In this document: piece after piece, positions 35,601 to 44,912 of the stretch
Layout of the letters: each line of letters opens with the position of its first letter
How positions within the stretch are numbered: the first letter of the stretch is position 1
Assembly (NCBI GenBank): GCA_948144175.1
Contig: CANXME010002327.1
Coordinates: 124,001-188,000 of the forward strand
Direction: 5' to 3'
Length of the DNA: 64,000 nucleotides
Origin: Closterium sp. NIES-65
Taxonomy: Eukaryota; Streptophyta; Zygnematophyceae; Desmidiales; Closteriaceae
Notes under the pieces: generated by a model
Seen by the model: only the letters and a program-made list of their open reading frames with translations
What the model was told of the DNA's origin: nothing
Databases searched by the model: none
Position numbers and translations under genes: made by a program

Positions 35601-36216
35601 ACACCACATGTGCCATATTCGGTCCCTGCCTGCCACCCCACAGCTGGCTGGACAACAACAACATTGAGGGCCCTCTGCCAAGTGCCATCTGCTCAATTCC
35701 CTGGCTGTGGCGCATGTGAGTGGCTGTGGCGCATGTGAATGGCTGTGGCGCATGTGAGTGGCTGTGGCGCATGTGAGTGGCTGTGGCGCATGTGAGTGGC
35801 TGTGGCGCATGTGAGTGGTTGTGGCGCATGTGAGTGGCTGTGGCGCATGTGAGTGGCTATGGCGCATGTGAGTGGCTGTGGCGCATGTGAGTGGCTGTAG
35901 CACATGTGAGTGGCTATGGCGCATGTGAGCGGTTGTGGCGCATGTGAGTGGCTGTGGAGTAGCGCATGTGACCTTCTCATTTACCCCAGACTCAACACCC
36001 TCCCCTCTTCCCAGACCCCTCATCTCTGTCGAATCCCATTTGCATGATGCCATTTTTTGCACTCCCCATAGTCATCCATCACGTTCCCTTGATATGTATG
36101 CCCTTGATGCACGAGATCTATGGTGTCTGTGTGTGATGTGGTGGCAGCATGGTAAGTAACAACCGCCTCTATGGACCCCTTCCAGACTGCCTTTTCAACA
36201 AATGTGTGAACCAAAT
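26671..36216 (+). CDS. Extracellular LRR array: 21 single-repeat exons
   Basis: Exons (mostly 72 bp, all phase 2, AG/GT borders): 26671-26751, 26992-27063, 27305-27373, 27695-27772, 28134-28205, 28526-28597, 29555-29620, 30307-30375, 30734-30805, 31267-31335, 31502-31573, 31907-31978, 32126-32197, 32675-32746, 33128-33199, 33476-33550, 34727-34798, 35041-35112, 35388-35459, 35644-35715, 36148-36216. Each encodes one plant-type LRR, for example ALSDNFFTGAIPSTF, SLRNNSFAGSIPQQL, DLADNNFHGSIPPEL and ILNNNQLSGSIPTSI. Twelve or more keep the N-x-(F/L)-x-G-x-(I/L/F)-P core. The weakest are the first, third and fourth. Exon 16 has no GT directly after 72 bp (CT followed by GACGTC); a donor 3 bp later keeps phase. 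The role inferred from the family is ligand or co-receptor binding outside the cell. Confidence 0.88.
27396..27486 (+). repeat. (CTC)n microsatellite in an intron
   Basis: About 90 bp of nearly pure CTC/TCC repeats begin 22 bp after the donor of the third LRR exon. They yield long poly-Leu, poly-Ser and poly-Gly open frames that are not genes. Confidence 0.9.
28598..29554 (+). other. 957-bp intron of the receptor gene
   Basis: The intron lies between LRR exons 6 and 7 (GTAAGT donor, CTTGCAG acceptor). It is longer and more GC-rich than most neighbours. No coding segment, LTR or terminal inverted repeat was recognised. Confidence 0.5.
29893..30295 (+). repeat. 18-bp minisatellite in an intron
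   Basis: About 22 tandem copies of CACCCACATGCTCGCTCT, almost perfect, lie between LRR exons 7 and 8 and end about 12 bp before the acceptor of exon 8 (30,307). Because the unit is divisible by 3 and lacks stops, several frames on both strands are open (repeats such as PHARSH). These are artefacts. Confidence 0.93.
33551..34726 (+). other. 1.18-kb intron with an unexplained minus-strand open frame
   Basis: The intron lies between LRR exons 16 and 17. On the minus strand 33,781-34,296 is open (171 codons), containing a segment such as VVFDDLRTSAPFAPLKRFR and LCQDMTITSQTAHANALH. A further open piece lies at 34,336-34,566. I do not recognise the protein, and it may be a degraded insertion. Confidence 0.4.
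35702..35968 (+). repeat. 19-bp minisatellite that repeats a 5' splice site
   Basis: About 13 tandem copies of GTGAGTGGCTGTGGCGCAT begin at the very end of LRR exon 20. The exon's last 14 bases (TGGCTGTGGCGCAT) plus the donor GTGAGT are the unit, so each copy recreates the exon end and a GTGAGT-type donor. Variants include GTGAAT (copy 2) and single substitutions in later copies. Use of any downstream donor would read ATG TGA at once and stop translation. Confidence 0.92.
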
Positions 36217-37306
36217 GTGATTTTAAAGTTATTACCAGCATGTTACACGATATGGATACATGCAATGCAACTTATAGGCAATTTAGAGTCAAAATGCAGC
36301 ATAGGTCACATCAGCACCAGCAGCTCCAATTATGTCGCAACTAAGTTGCACGAGTCAGTCAATAGCTAATAAGGTGAGTACTTAGCGTCACTAACAGCGT
36401 AACTTCAGCCAACAGCGTCACGAACTTCAGCTCAGTCTTGTCCTGCTCAGCCTCTCCACTTCTCAATCGACTCAAATGAGTTTGCTGTTGCCCATTGGTC
36501 TGGTCATGCTGTAAATTGAGCATCATATCGCTCTTGCTGCTCTTTCTGCTCTAGCATGTATCAGCTTGGATATCACTTCAATGTTGTGAAAGCCACTCAT
36601 TCTGTACGGATAGTATCAAGTGGTTCTGGGTTTCAACATGTTGATACCCAATCAGGTCTGTGTGCTTTGTAGCTTCTCCTTTACGCATGCACCTACCCGT
36701 GGTTTCATGTTGAATTGGTTAGCTAACCATACCTGGACGAAATATGACTATCCAGGATGCACGGACCTGAGGAGATGAAGCTGGCCGTGGAACAGAATGA
36801 TGGTAAAGCTGGTCCTAGGTTAAGAAATGAAGGGAAGTGGAGGAGGTGTGCAGAAATGGAGAACAAATTGGTTAAAATGTGGAGATTTGAAATGTCAAGG
36901 GAAGTTAGGTCTAGTCAGGTATGTGTTCAAGAACTTCCAAGTTCGAACTCGCTGCGTGTTCGATGCACGGCTGGAATAAGAGAATGCGAAATGTATAACT
37001 TAGGTCGAAGCTGCGCGCGAGACGAGGGGCAAAATCAGAAATTGAGTTCGTTGTAAGTAGTCTTTCCATTCTCTGCTTTGTATGCCTTCTTCCCAGATAT
37101 TTCTCTTTTTACATTTTCAGTCTATATATCCTTTTAGTTATGAGGCCACAGCTTTGTAGGCTTGCTGCAAAGCCTAATGATAGTCTCCATAGCCTAGACA
37201 AAGGCTGCGCACGTACAACATTCCCTAAGGATATACTCCACGAAGCAATTGACCTCGCACAATATGCGTTGCTCCCATAACCATCCCCAACCCTTCCAAA
37301 CCACAG
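36217..37306 (+). other. 1.09-kb intron, no feature recognised
   Basis: The intron lies between LRR exon 21 (donor GTGATT) and the Cys-rich exon (acceptor CCACAG). A purine-rich block at about 36,760-37,060 is open on the plus strand but has no recognisable domain and no LRR pattern. Confidence 0.5.
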
Positions 37307-37842
37307 CGATGTGAGCAACACCAGCCTGTACGGGCGCATCAACCGCAACTTCAAGAGCATGGTGGCAAATGGCGATGCCCTCATCAACTTTGCTAACAAC
37401 TTCTTCTTCGGTGATGCCATGCTCTTTGCTGCCGGCTGCCAGGTCTGTCCCGTTGACATCACCGAGCCTAACATCCTGGTCATGGGGGACACCAGCTCCG
37501 GTTCTGCCCAAGGGGCTGGGAAGTGCATTATTGGCATAACTTCCATGAAAGATTACTCAGTTGTCGCGGCAGGCAAGGGTGCGAGGGTGAGTCTGTCGGG
37601 CAACTGCTTGACCCTCAACCCAAAGGCGGATTGCCCTTCCAACGCCACCCAGCGCAGCAAAGCATCCTGCCAGGCGTTCTGCAGCATCACGGACAATGGC
37701 CCGTGTGACGGTCATGGGGAGTGTGTGCCGCCTGTCCCCACCTCTCCCTCCAACTTCACGTGCCTATGTCATGCCGGCTACTCCACCCTCGACTCGGGCA
37801 ACGGCTCTACCTGTGCCATTGTCAAACCCACCACCACCACTG
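37307..37842 (+). CDS. Receptor ectodomain exon: last LRR piece, Cys-rich region and EGF-like module
   Basis: This 536-bp exon (acceptor CCACAG, donor GGTGAGC) continues the phase-2 frame. It opens with DVSNTSLYGRI, a final degenerate LRR. About 100 residues with paired cysteines follow (AAGCQVCPVD, GAGKCIIG, SGNCLTL, ADCPSN). The next module is EGF-like, with six cysteines in the pattern CX7CX5CX12CX1CX14C (about 37,678-37,820; core NGPCDGHGEC and TCLCHAGYS). A Thr-rich stalk KPTTTTG ends the exon in phase 1. EGF-like modules next to the membrane are known in plant wall-associated kinases; finding one after an LRR array is less usual. The module would lie just outside the plasma membrane. 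Confidence 0.85.
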
Positions 37843-38435
37843 GTGAGCCATAACTCCACCACCATACCTCACTTGCACTGTCATACTGTCGCGCTCCCTC
37901 CACTCCCCCCCCCCCCCCCCCCCATTGCCTCCCATGCATTGCACTGCCTCTGTGTTCGTTCGTACATATAAGCTGATGTTAGCATTGAGCCCAAACTTGA
38001 ACCCTATACCTGAGTTGTTGTCAGATCCGCCCCCCCTCTAGTTAGCCACAACTCCAGCACCATAGCTCACTTGCACTATCGCACTGCCCCCACTGCCTTA
38101 CTGCATCTCACTGCCTCACTGCATTGCACTGCTTCACTGCATCTCACTGCCTCACCGCATTGCACCGCCTCCAACCACATGCTATGTGGACCCACGACTC
38201 CACCACCAAAGCTCGCTCACACTGTTGCACTGCCTCTCTCCACTGCTTCCACCTGACCACAGCAGCCCATAAGATCCCTTTCATGCAAACACTATTTACT
38301 TTTGCTGCATTTATTACACCTTAGTTTCTAGAATCTCTCCTTAAGCAGCCATGTCGAATCCTTTGTGTCCTCTTCACTGCTCTTCTCCTTCAATCCCACT
38401 CCCTCCCCTCTCCCCCCCTCACTCCCCCTGCCTCT

Positions 38436-38520
38436 TTCCAGCAGTGTCCACTTGCTCCCACGGGCACCATATTGGGCATTTCTATGGGGTGCTTTAATGA
38501 CGTCACTCTATATTTGCTGC
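38436..38520 (+). pseudogene. Degenerate duplicate of the transmembrane exon
   Basis: About 110 bp before the transmembrane exon is a similar sequence: in one frame it gives TGTILGISMGCFNDVTLYLLL, to be compared with TGPIVGIAVGCFAGFTLLVAV. It also follows a CCAG acceptor-like site, but the phase from that acceptor does not fit, and the hydrophobic stretch is broken by a charged residue. It looks like a decayed tandem exon duplicate. Confidence 0.6.
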
Positions 38521-38552
38521 TGTCCCCACCCTTCCCCTTCCTCCTGCAAAAG

Positions 38553-38660
38553 TTTCCTCTCTCTCCACGGGCCCCATAGTGGGCATAGCTGTGGGCTGCT
38601 TTGCTGGCTTCACTCTGCTGGTTGCTGTACTCACATGGCTGTTGTGGCCCCGCAAACAGA
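38553..38660 (+). CDS. Receptor transmembrane exon
   Basis: This 108-bp exon (acceptor CAAAAG, donor AGTGAGA) begins with two bases that complete the split codon of the previous exon, so frame is kept. It encodes a single hydrophobic span, IVGIAVGCFAGFTLLVAVL, followed by TWLLWPRKQ. The positive residues right after the span fit a type I topology with the C-terminus in the cytoplasm. It ends in phase 1. The next kinase-like exon needs phase 0, so the normal juxtamembrane and N-lobe exons are missing. Confidence 0.85.
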
Positions 38661-38855
38661 GTGAGACCTCTGACCCTGCTGCCCCCTCTCCCTCCTGTGT
38701 CACTCCTCTCCCCGTTCTCTTGCATACCATTCTGCATTCTCCATCCCTCTTCTTCCTCTCATAGTCCATCCAGCATCGTGAAATCCATCCAAAAGCTATT
38801 GTATCCTTCCAACCTTAGCAACCCCCCCCCTCCTTACTGTTACTGCAGGTCCCTG

Positions 38856-38912
38856 TGGACCCGGATTACAACCGCACCCACATCATCACTGCTAAGAGTG
38901 ACGTCTTCAGGT
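38856..38912 (+). pseudogene. Kinase remnant: activation-segment end (subdomains VIII-IX)
   Basis: This short exon-like piece follows a polypyrimidine tract and CTGCAG acceptor. In one frame it reads VPVDPDYNRTHIITAKSDVF, matching the plant receptor-kinase pattern GYLDPEY...LTxKSDVYSFG. It ends with AG before GTCTGC, phase 2, as expected before a Ser codon of the SFG block, but the matching next exon is absent. The frame does not fit the phase of the preceding transmembrane exon. Catalytic residues (Lys, HRD Asp, DFG Asp) are not encoded anywhere nearby. Confidence 0.75.
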
Positions 38913-39636
38913 CTGCACACGTTGCTGCTTTGCACTGCAAATGAATCTTTCATGCATTATCAATCCTAGATTGTAACTGTCATGGCTAACGCGCGTTTCT
39001 TGTTTGTTCTGGTTCTGTAACTTTCATGTGCCAAATCATGTTTCTTGTTTTGTTGTGCTGGTCCTGAGCTTGTTCTCTGCTGCATCATTGTCAACTGATA
39101 CGAGTGCTTGTAGCTTGGGCATAATGTTTCTGGAGCTGCTGGCTGGAAAGTCACCCTGAGATCTCCTTGAGTTGCCTATCAAAGATTGGGTAATTAACCC
39201 CATCCCACAAGAAATCCGACCCTGGCCTCGTTCTTTTGTCGTTAGTCAACTTATCATCTTATTCGTTTTTCATCTGTACCACACAACCTTCTGTAGCCTC
39301 TGCTCTGTACCATTCTACCGTGAGTCACATATCCTCTGTATCGTGATGCCTTGAGCTATCTTTCCTCTTGATCTTGCTGCCTCATACCATGTCTCCACTT
39401 CAGAATGCCCCCTTGACTTGCATGTCTTGCTTCGGTATGCTTCCTTGCACCACGTTCCTTCCTATCTTTCCGCCTTCATCCGTCATTCCTCTGAATCATG
39501 CTGGTCTGTATCACGCCTTTCTGTTATCACGCTTCTTTGTGGAGGCTCGTGAGTTATGCTATACACAACGTGTTTCTCCTCTTATCATGCTGCCTTGCAC
39601 AATGGGTTGTATCCTCTCTAACACGTTTCTTTTCAG

Positions 39637-40062
39637 GCAATGAAGGAGATGGAGGCATATCACTTGGATGATCTCAAAGACAACAAGCTAGAGGCAAGTG
39701 AGGAGGCCATTGTGGACTTTGCCGACCTGGCTCTGGACTGCGTCAAGTCACCCGGCACACGACGCCCTGACATGGAGGACGTTGCATACCGCCTCAAATT
39801 GCTCATTGAGAAGCATTGCCAGGAAAAGGAGGCCGATTGGGAGTGCATGGAGCAGGCAGGTAACACAAACACCGGTGATTCATTCCCACGGTCGAAAAGT
39901 GGCTCTGTGTGTGACGTTGGTGGAAACGAGTCACACATGGGGTCTCATCTATCTCAGGGCTCGTTTGGATGGAGCAGATTCTCTTTTAGCTTTGGGTTGG
40001 GGGTTACTGGAATCAATGGAATCAAGAGCTGGTTTCAAACTAGGTTTTCACAAGAATATTGA
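39637..40062 (+). pseudogene. Kinase remnant: C-lobe end (subdomain X-XI) and tail
   Basis: This exon-like piece follows a CTTTTCAG acceptor. It encodes LKDNKLEASEEAIVDFADLA, then LDCVKSPGTRRPDMEDVAYR, which match the end of plant receptor-kinase domains (conserved Arg in the RPDM block). The frame continues through a Ser/Gly-rich tail to TGA at 40,060-40,062. A consensus donor (GCAG|GTAACA) at 39,859/39,860 suggests the real exon may end there. It does not join in frame to the preceding kinase piece. Confidence 0.72.
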
Positions 40063-43000
40063 CTTGGTACAGTAGGCACATCGTTGAGTACTTTTGGTGC
40101 TTGCCGACAGCGTTCGCATATGGTAGTAGTACAATAATGTGCGTAACATATAGACGGGTTCTATTTGGGCAAATGCAGAGCCCTTTTTATTGTACTTGTG
40201 GCCAGTGATGTTGAGGACATGTTATGTGCAGTTACCATTTTCGTAGGTTTATGAGACTTTTGTCTAAACTTGCTGGTGCGGTCATGGCACCACAGTACCG
40301 CAGATTGTTAGGTCTAAAAAAAAACAAGAGGCGACGATATCGTCTTAGGGTTGCAAAGCTTTTTACGTAACTGTAAGTACACAGTTTTCTACAATTTATT
40401 AATCTGTACATAATACTGTGGTATGACACTGACATGTGTTTTTTTCATACGTGCCAAGATTCAGGAAAACGTACTTCAGGATTTGTACCCCGCACCTTTC
40501 GATTCTGGGCTGTCCTTCAACAACTGCACTACCACTACTCTAACTTTCGTAAGTCGTAAAAGTGTCTTCATGTTTAGTTTGCGACGAATCTGACCCTTCC
40601 TTAGGGTTTCTTTTTTCTCCCTCCTTCCTCTCGCTGGTTGAGCTCCCCGCTAGTCACGCTCGACCTAGTAGTTCCTACTAAGGTGAGAACCCTAACCTAT
40701 CAAGCAGAATTGAGTTAGATGATTGCTAGCTATACTAGCATATTTTATACTCTAGTGCTGACCGCGTTTAGAAGATGTCAGTTGATTAAGCTTAGGTTTT
40801 AGACTAGTTAGACTTTAGGTCAGGTCTTTAAAAAGCCTGCACAGTTCTTCTGTTGTAGATCGTTCCCTTTTCTCTGTTGAATTCTTATTGCCTCGTATTT
40901 GCAAATTTTCTCTTACTTTCTGGCTTCCTTACTTCTATTCTACTAGGTAGTTAAACTAGTCTGCCGTTTTCATATGTCTAGGTGCATCTTAGCTCGCTCA
41001 ACTTCGATTTACGTATGTTTTCATGTCGTTTTTCTGTCGTTTTCTTACTTGCCGTTTTCCATTTTCCTGTTTTTCCGTTTTCCTTACTCCTCCCATTCTT
41101 TCTCTTGTCTTCATTCTAGCCAATGAATCCGAGCTGAGATCGAAGCCATTGTGCTACCGACGCCGTAAGTTACTGCGTCGTGCTTTAATTGATCGTTTTG
41201 CAAATTCAAAATGTGCCTTAGGGTTTCCTAATTATTTGTCGCTGCTTTCTCTTCCAACGCTACTCCAGGCACTAGCGCCACTCACGCCTAGTGTAGCTAC
41301 TCGCCACTACGTCACCATAGCTCCTTAAGGTCTTGTTCTTCCCTTTTGTCTCTCTTCCGTCCACTCGCCCGTGCAACTTAAGTCTTCTTGGTTCCTATGC
41401 ACATACATGCGCACACTCACAGGTAGGTCGTTTTACAGCCTAGATGCACTTTAGCCACCTACGTCCTCATTTAAGTAGATTTAAGTATGCCGTTTCCTGT
41501 ATAGATTCCTTCCCTTTCTTTATCACGTTCTGCCACTTCTCCCCTGATCGTATTCCCCCCTCCCCTCTCGTTACCTTCTTATTTCCAGCCTACTAGTAGT
41601 ATGTTTTTGTTCTACGTTTTCTCCTTTGTTCCTACTTTCCGTGTTCTTTACGCGTCCTTAATCTCTGTGGCTTCTTCTTTTTCTTACGTTCGTTCATTTG
41701 TTCTCTGCTTCTTTGCATTTTTGCTTCGTTTTTCTCCTTTGCTCTACAAACGACTTGATTTTTATGCCAATATTATTTGCTCGCCATTTGAAGTACCTAA
41801 TCTGAAATAACTAGAATTCTTCTCCGTATTTCTGATTGTGACAGCAGCCGCATCACCGGCGCTTGTGCTTGTGTCGTTTGGAACGATCAGACACGCGGAA
41901 TCGCTCTCCTGGTGAGAGGTATGTGATCGTCAGTACATGCAAGCATGAGCTTGCATACGATCCGGGACTGCGTGAATAACAAAGCATGAGATTTCGCGAT
42001 CTCTTAGTTGAAGTAGTCAAAATTCGTTCATTAATTCAGTCACGTCATAATGGTGTTACTTCTATTTTAAGAAGTAAATGAACTAACACATAGCTGCAGT
42101 GAATCAGTTTGTATGTGTGTCGTAGTAGTGACATAGATTGGATGTATCAAATCAGTTCAGCACGTGAATATGTATTGTGTCATTGCTATGAATCTTTGTG
42201 TTTTGTTGTATAATTATGCATCTTATTCCCATTGTTCCATATTGTCTTTCTTGTTTCTTTCTGTTGCTGATGCTTTCCTAACAGGCCTTGTTGTTTTCTT
42301 CAGGAAGTGAAGGTTAATATGGATGGTGCAAAGATACAGATTGTTCTGTGTAGGGTTATATGTATATTGCTAAGGTATAATTTTGCTCCTAGGTTTTTTT
42401 TCTAAACAGTTGATGCATTGAGCGTTTTTAGTTTGTGTGAATGTGTGTGATTATGTGTATGTGTTTGTATGTGTCTATGTGCGTGTGTGTATTCGTTGTG
42501 TTGTGTGCGCATATGCTTTCATTCATGCTTCCATTGCATTGATAACACATGTCTGTGTGTTTTAAAATAATGGATCAAAATATCATTTCCGAGAAGGTTC
42601 TTTGCGCACTCAGTGAGTGTGTCCATTCGAACTGGATTTGATAGAATTGACCTTTTTTTAGATTGCACAGATTGTGTTGTTTCATGTGACAGTTGGTTGA
42701 TTCAGGAACTATGCTATTGAGCTCCCCCCCATGCTAGGCAGGGGATGCGGTAGCATAGGGTCTGGATCAATTAACTGTGACGCATTTTCATCATGCTATG
42801 CATTCATTTCATTACCACAGTCGTATATGCAGCATAATTATGCAGTCTTCATTCAATATTTAGTTCATATCATCATTATGCTTCATCTATGCATAACATC
42901 ATCCGGCATATGCATTACGGAATTAACCGTCACATGTGTCATAGTACACATCATTTCGGCAAAGGCGATCCAAGAAATGAGAAGGAATTCGGTACGGCAC

Positions 43001-43324
43001 GTGCTAAATACGACAGTCAAGTCACTTGGTTACCGACACTACATTAGATTTTTTTCATCCTTATTTTTTCAATGCACAGAGGATGAAAAAAAAATGTACA
43101 TAACGATCGTAATAGGTTGCTTCGCAACCCAAAAAAAAAAACTATGTACAGCACCCCAGCTAGTGTACACTAGGGACGTCATGTTTCTCCGAGTTTCGTC
43201 AAAAAAAGGTCGACGAAACTTGACGTTGGCTAACATCGAGAATCACTAAAACTCGGTATTACCAATACATGAAGGATATTCCCCTCTCCACGCTAGCGCA
43301 CGTGCTTTTATCTTTACAGGCTCC
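40063..43324. other. AT-richer intergenic stretch without visible gene
   Basis: This is 3.3 kb of lower GC than the flanking elements. There is a TG-rich tract at about 42,430-42,510 and homopolymer A runs near 43,085 and 43,130. Open frames are short and without motifs. A tRNA-like remnant on the minus strand at about 40,479-40,540 is listed separately. I see no LTR pair or TE protein here. Confidence 0.5.
40479..40546 (-). ncRNA. Possible tRNA-derived (SINE-like) remnant
   Basis: On the minus strand TAGTGGTAGTGC (A-box-like; 40,527-40,538) and GGGTACAAATCC (B-box-like; 40,479-40,490) lie about 48 bp apart, the spacing of internal pol III promoters. The T-stem and acceptor stem do not pair well, so it is not a working tRNA gene. 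Chance resemblance is possible. Confidence 0.25.
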
Positions 43325-43609
43325 TGTACACAGTCAGCACCGTTAACACTTGCAACCCTCGCATCGACAATCATGCCGCCACCTTCGCACGTCGCACCCC
43401 GACCTCACGGCTCGGCGGGTAACCCGCGCTACGGGCCTCCGCTTCAACATTTTCCCCAAACCTCAGTCACAGGCCCGTCGCGCGACAACCACAGTCCATT
43501 ACCGTTACCACTGTAGTTTCGCTATATATTCTTCGCTCATACCTTCGCTCATTGTACTCTTGCTTCGATAATGCAATTCTCGCTCACTCACTCAATTGCA
43601 CTCGTAACA
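43325..43609 (+). repeat. Putative 5' LTR of gypsy D
   Basis: The 3' end (GTAACA, ending at 43,609) is inferred from the sequence that remains when copia C is removed: ...CGTAACA then CTTGGTATTCAGAGCC, a primer-binding site. A TATA-like box (CTATATATTC) lies near 43,522. The 5' end at TG 43,325 is a guess, because the partner LTR lies outside the window. Confidence 0.5.
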
Positions 43610-43612
43610 CTT

Positions 43613-43741
43613 TGTCAGAACATTATAGCTTATGCATATTGTGTAGGCTATAGTGGGGTAGCCCACAAGGGGTACAACCCAATTAGGGTTAGTACTTGTA
43701 CCCAATTCATTCATAGTTAATTCATTCCTTGTTTCTTCTCA
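43613..43741 (+). repeat. 5' LTR of copia C
   Basis: This 129-bp LTR begins TGTCAGAACATT and ends CTTCTCA, with core TAGGCTATAGTGGGGTAGC. It differs from the 3' LTR at one position (GTTAATTC versus GTTCATTC). Confidence 0.95.
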
Positions 43742-43758
43742 TGGTATCGAGCAGGTTC
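43742..43758 (+). other. Primer-binding site of copia C
   Basis: TGGTATCGAGCAGGTTC directly follows the LTR. Compared with the initiator Met-tRNA complement TGGTATCAGAGC it lacks one A, a different single-base loss from that in A, B and G. Confidence 0.75.
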
Positions 43759-43799
43759 CCTAACGGGAACGATTCCTAGGGCCCACCACTACGAATTTT

Positions 43800-44860
43800 T
43801 TTTCCTGCTCGGAGCGCGCTCCACTCAGCCCGAGTCGCGCTCCGTGTGCTCTCCCTACCGGCGCGCCCTCGCTAGGCCCCTCACGGCCCCGTCACGTCGC
43901 CCCTAGCGGCCCTCTCACGGCCCGTCGCGCCGCCCTTACGGCCCGTTGCGCCGCCCTTAGTGGCCCGTCGCACCGCCCCCTTTCTGCGGCCCAGTCGCGC
44001 CGCCTCCTTCGCGGCCCCGTCGTACCGCCCCCTTTCTGCGGCCCAGTCGCGCCGCCTCCTTCGCGGCCCCGTCGTACCGCCCTCAGCGGCTCGTCGCCGC
44101 CTCCTTCAGCGGCGTCGCCGCCTCCCCCTTGCGGCCCGTCGCTGCTCCCCCTTGCGGCCCGTCGCCGCCTCCCCCCTTGCGGCCCATCGCCGCCTCTTAC
44201 AGTGGCCCCACCGACCCCGCGCGCCGCCCTAGCGGCCTCTTGCGCCGCTTGTCGGCCCCGCTTGCCGCCCTTGCGGCCCTTCGAGCCGCCCGTCGGCCCA
44301 CCGTGAGTTGCCCTAGCGGCATCGACGCCGCCCTTCCCGGCCCCGACGCCACCTTGGCTGGCCCCTCCGCCTACTCCTACGGCCCCGCCCCCTGCTCCTA
44401 CGGCCCCGGCGCCTTCTCCTACGGCCCCGGCGCCTGCTCCTACGGCCCCGGTGCCGCCCTTCCCGGCTCCGACGCCGCCTCCTACCGGCCCCACCGCCGT
44501 CCCTAATCAGAAGCCGCAGCCGCCAAGCTGCCAAGCGACTGAGACGCCGGGCCGCCGAGCCGCCCAGCAACCGAGCAGACAAGCCGCACAGCCGCCGAGC
44601 CGCCCAACAGCAGAGCCGCCAAACCGCCCAGCAACCGAGCCGCCGAGCCCCCCAGCAGAGGAACCGCCGAGCCGCCTAGCAGCCGAGCAGCTGAGCCGCC
44701 AAGTCGCCCAGCAGCCGTACCGCCGAGCCGCCCAGCAGCCGAGCAGCCGAACCGCCGAGCCGCCCAGCAGCTGAACCGCCGAGAAGCCGAGCCGCCCTGC
44801 CGCCGAGCCACCCGAGCCGCCGAGCCGCCGAGCCGCCCTGTCCGGTAAGAGCAGCGCCTC
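43800..44860 (+). repeat. Two-module GC-rich leader of copia C
   Basis: Module 1 (about 43,870-44,490) consists of GGCCCCGTCGC/GCGGCCC-type degenerate repeats. Module 2 (about 44,520-44,840) consists of GCCGAGCCGCCCAGCAGCCG-type units up to just before gag. There is no credible gene. Confidence 0.78.
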
Positions 44861-44912
44861 TACCCCTGCACTGCCCTTACCCTACTGTTCGTAGTGCTAG
44901 TCTACTGCTGTC

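Larger units (their letters stand above)
26671..40062 (+). pseudogene. LRR receptor-kinase-like gene lacking its 5' end and most of its kinase domain
   Basis: This split gene is read from 24 or more exons. Twenty-one single-LRR exons lie between 26,671 and 36,216, followed by a last partial LRR plus Cys-rich/EGF-like exon (37,307-37,842) and a transmembrane exon (38,553-38,660). Two kinase remnants follow (about 38,856-38,912 and 39,637-40,062). Exons from 26,671 to 38,660 join in one frame without a stop. The expected product is a plasma-membrane receptor with an extracellular LRR domain. The signal peptide and N-terminal cap are not visible. The kinase glycine loop, lysine, HRD and DFG motifs are absent, and the exon joins on either side of the first kinase piece are out of frame. 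I therefore call it a pseudogene or a decoy-like receptor. A misassembly or strain-specific deletion is an alternative. Confidence 0.75.

Noticed and set aside
35702-35968. CRISPR-like regular repeats
   Set aside because: The units are directly adjacent without spacers and lie in a eukaryotic gene; they form a minisatellite.
35593-36062. Minus-strand frames with HSHAPQPLTCAT repeats
   Set aside because: They are the reverse translation of the 19-bp splice-site minisatellite.
36757-37056. Possible extra receptor exon
   Set aside because: There is no LRR pattern, no fitting acceptor/donor pair, and exon 21 joins the 37,307 exon in frame without it.
42731-43249. 172-codon plus-strand frame
   Set aside because: It has no motif or codon bias; it lies in AT-rich sequence where such length can arise by chance, and no splice context is seen.
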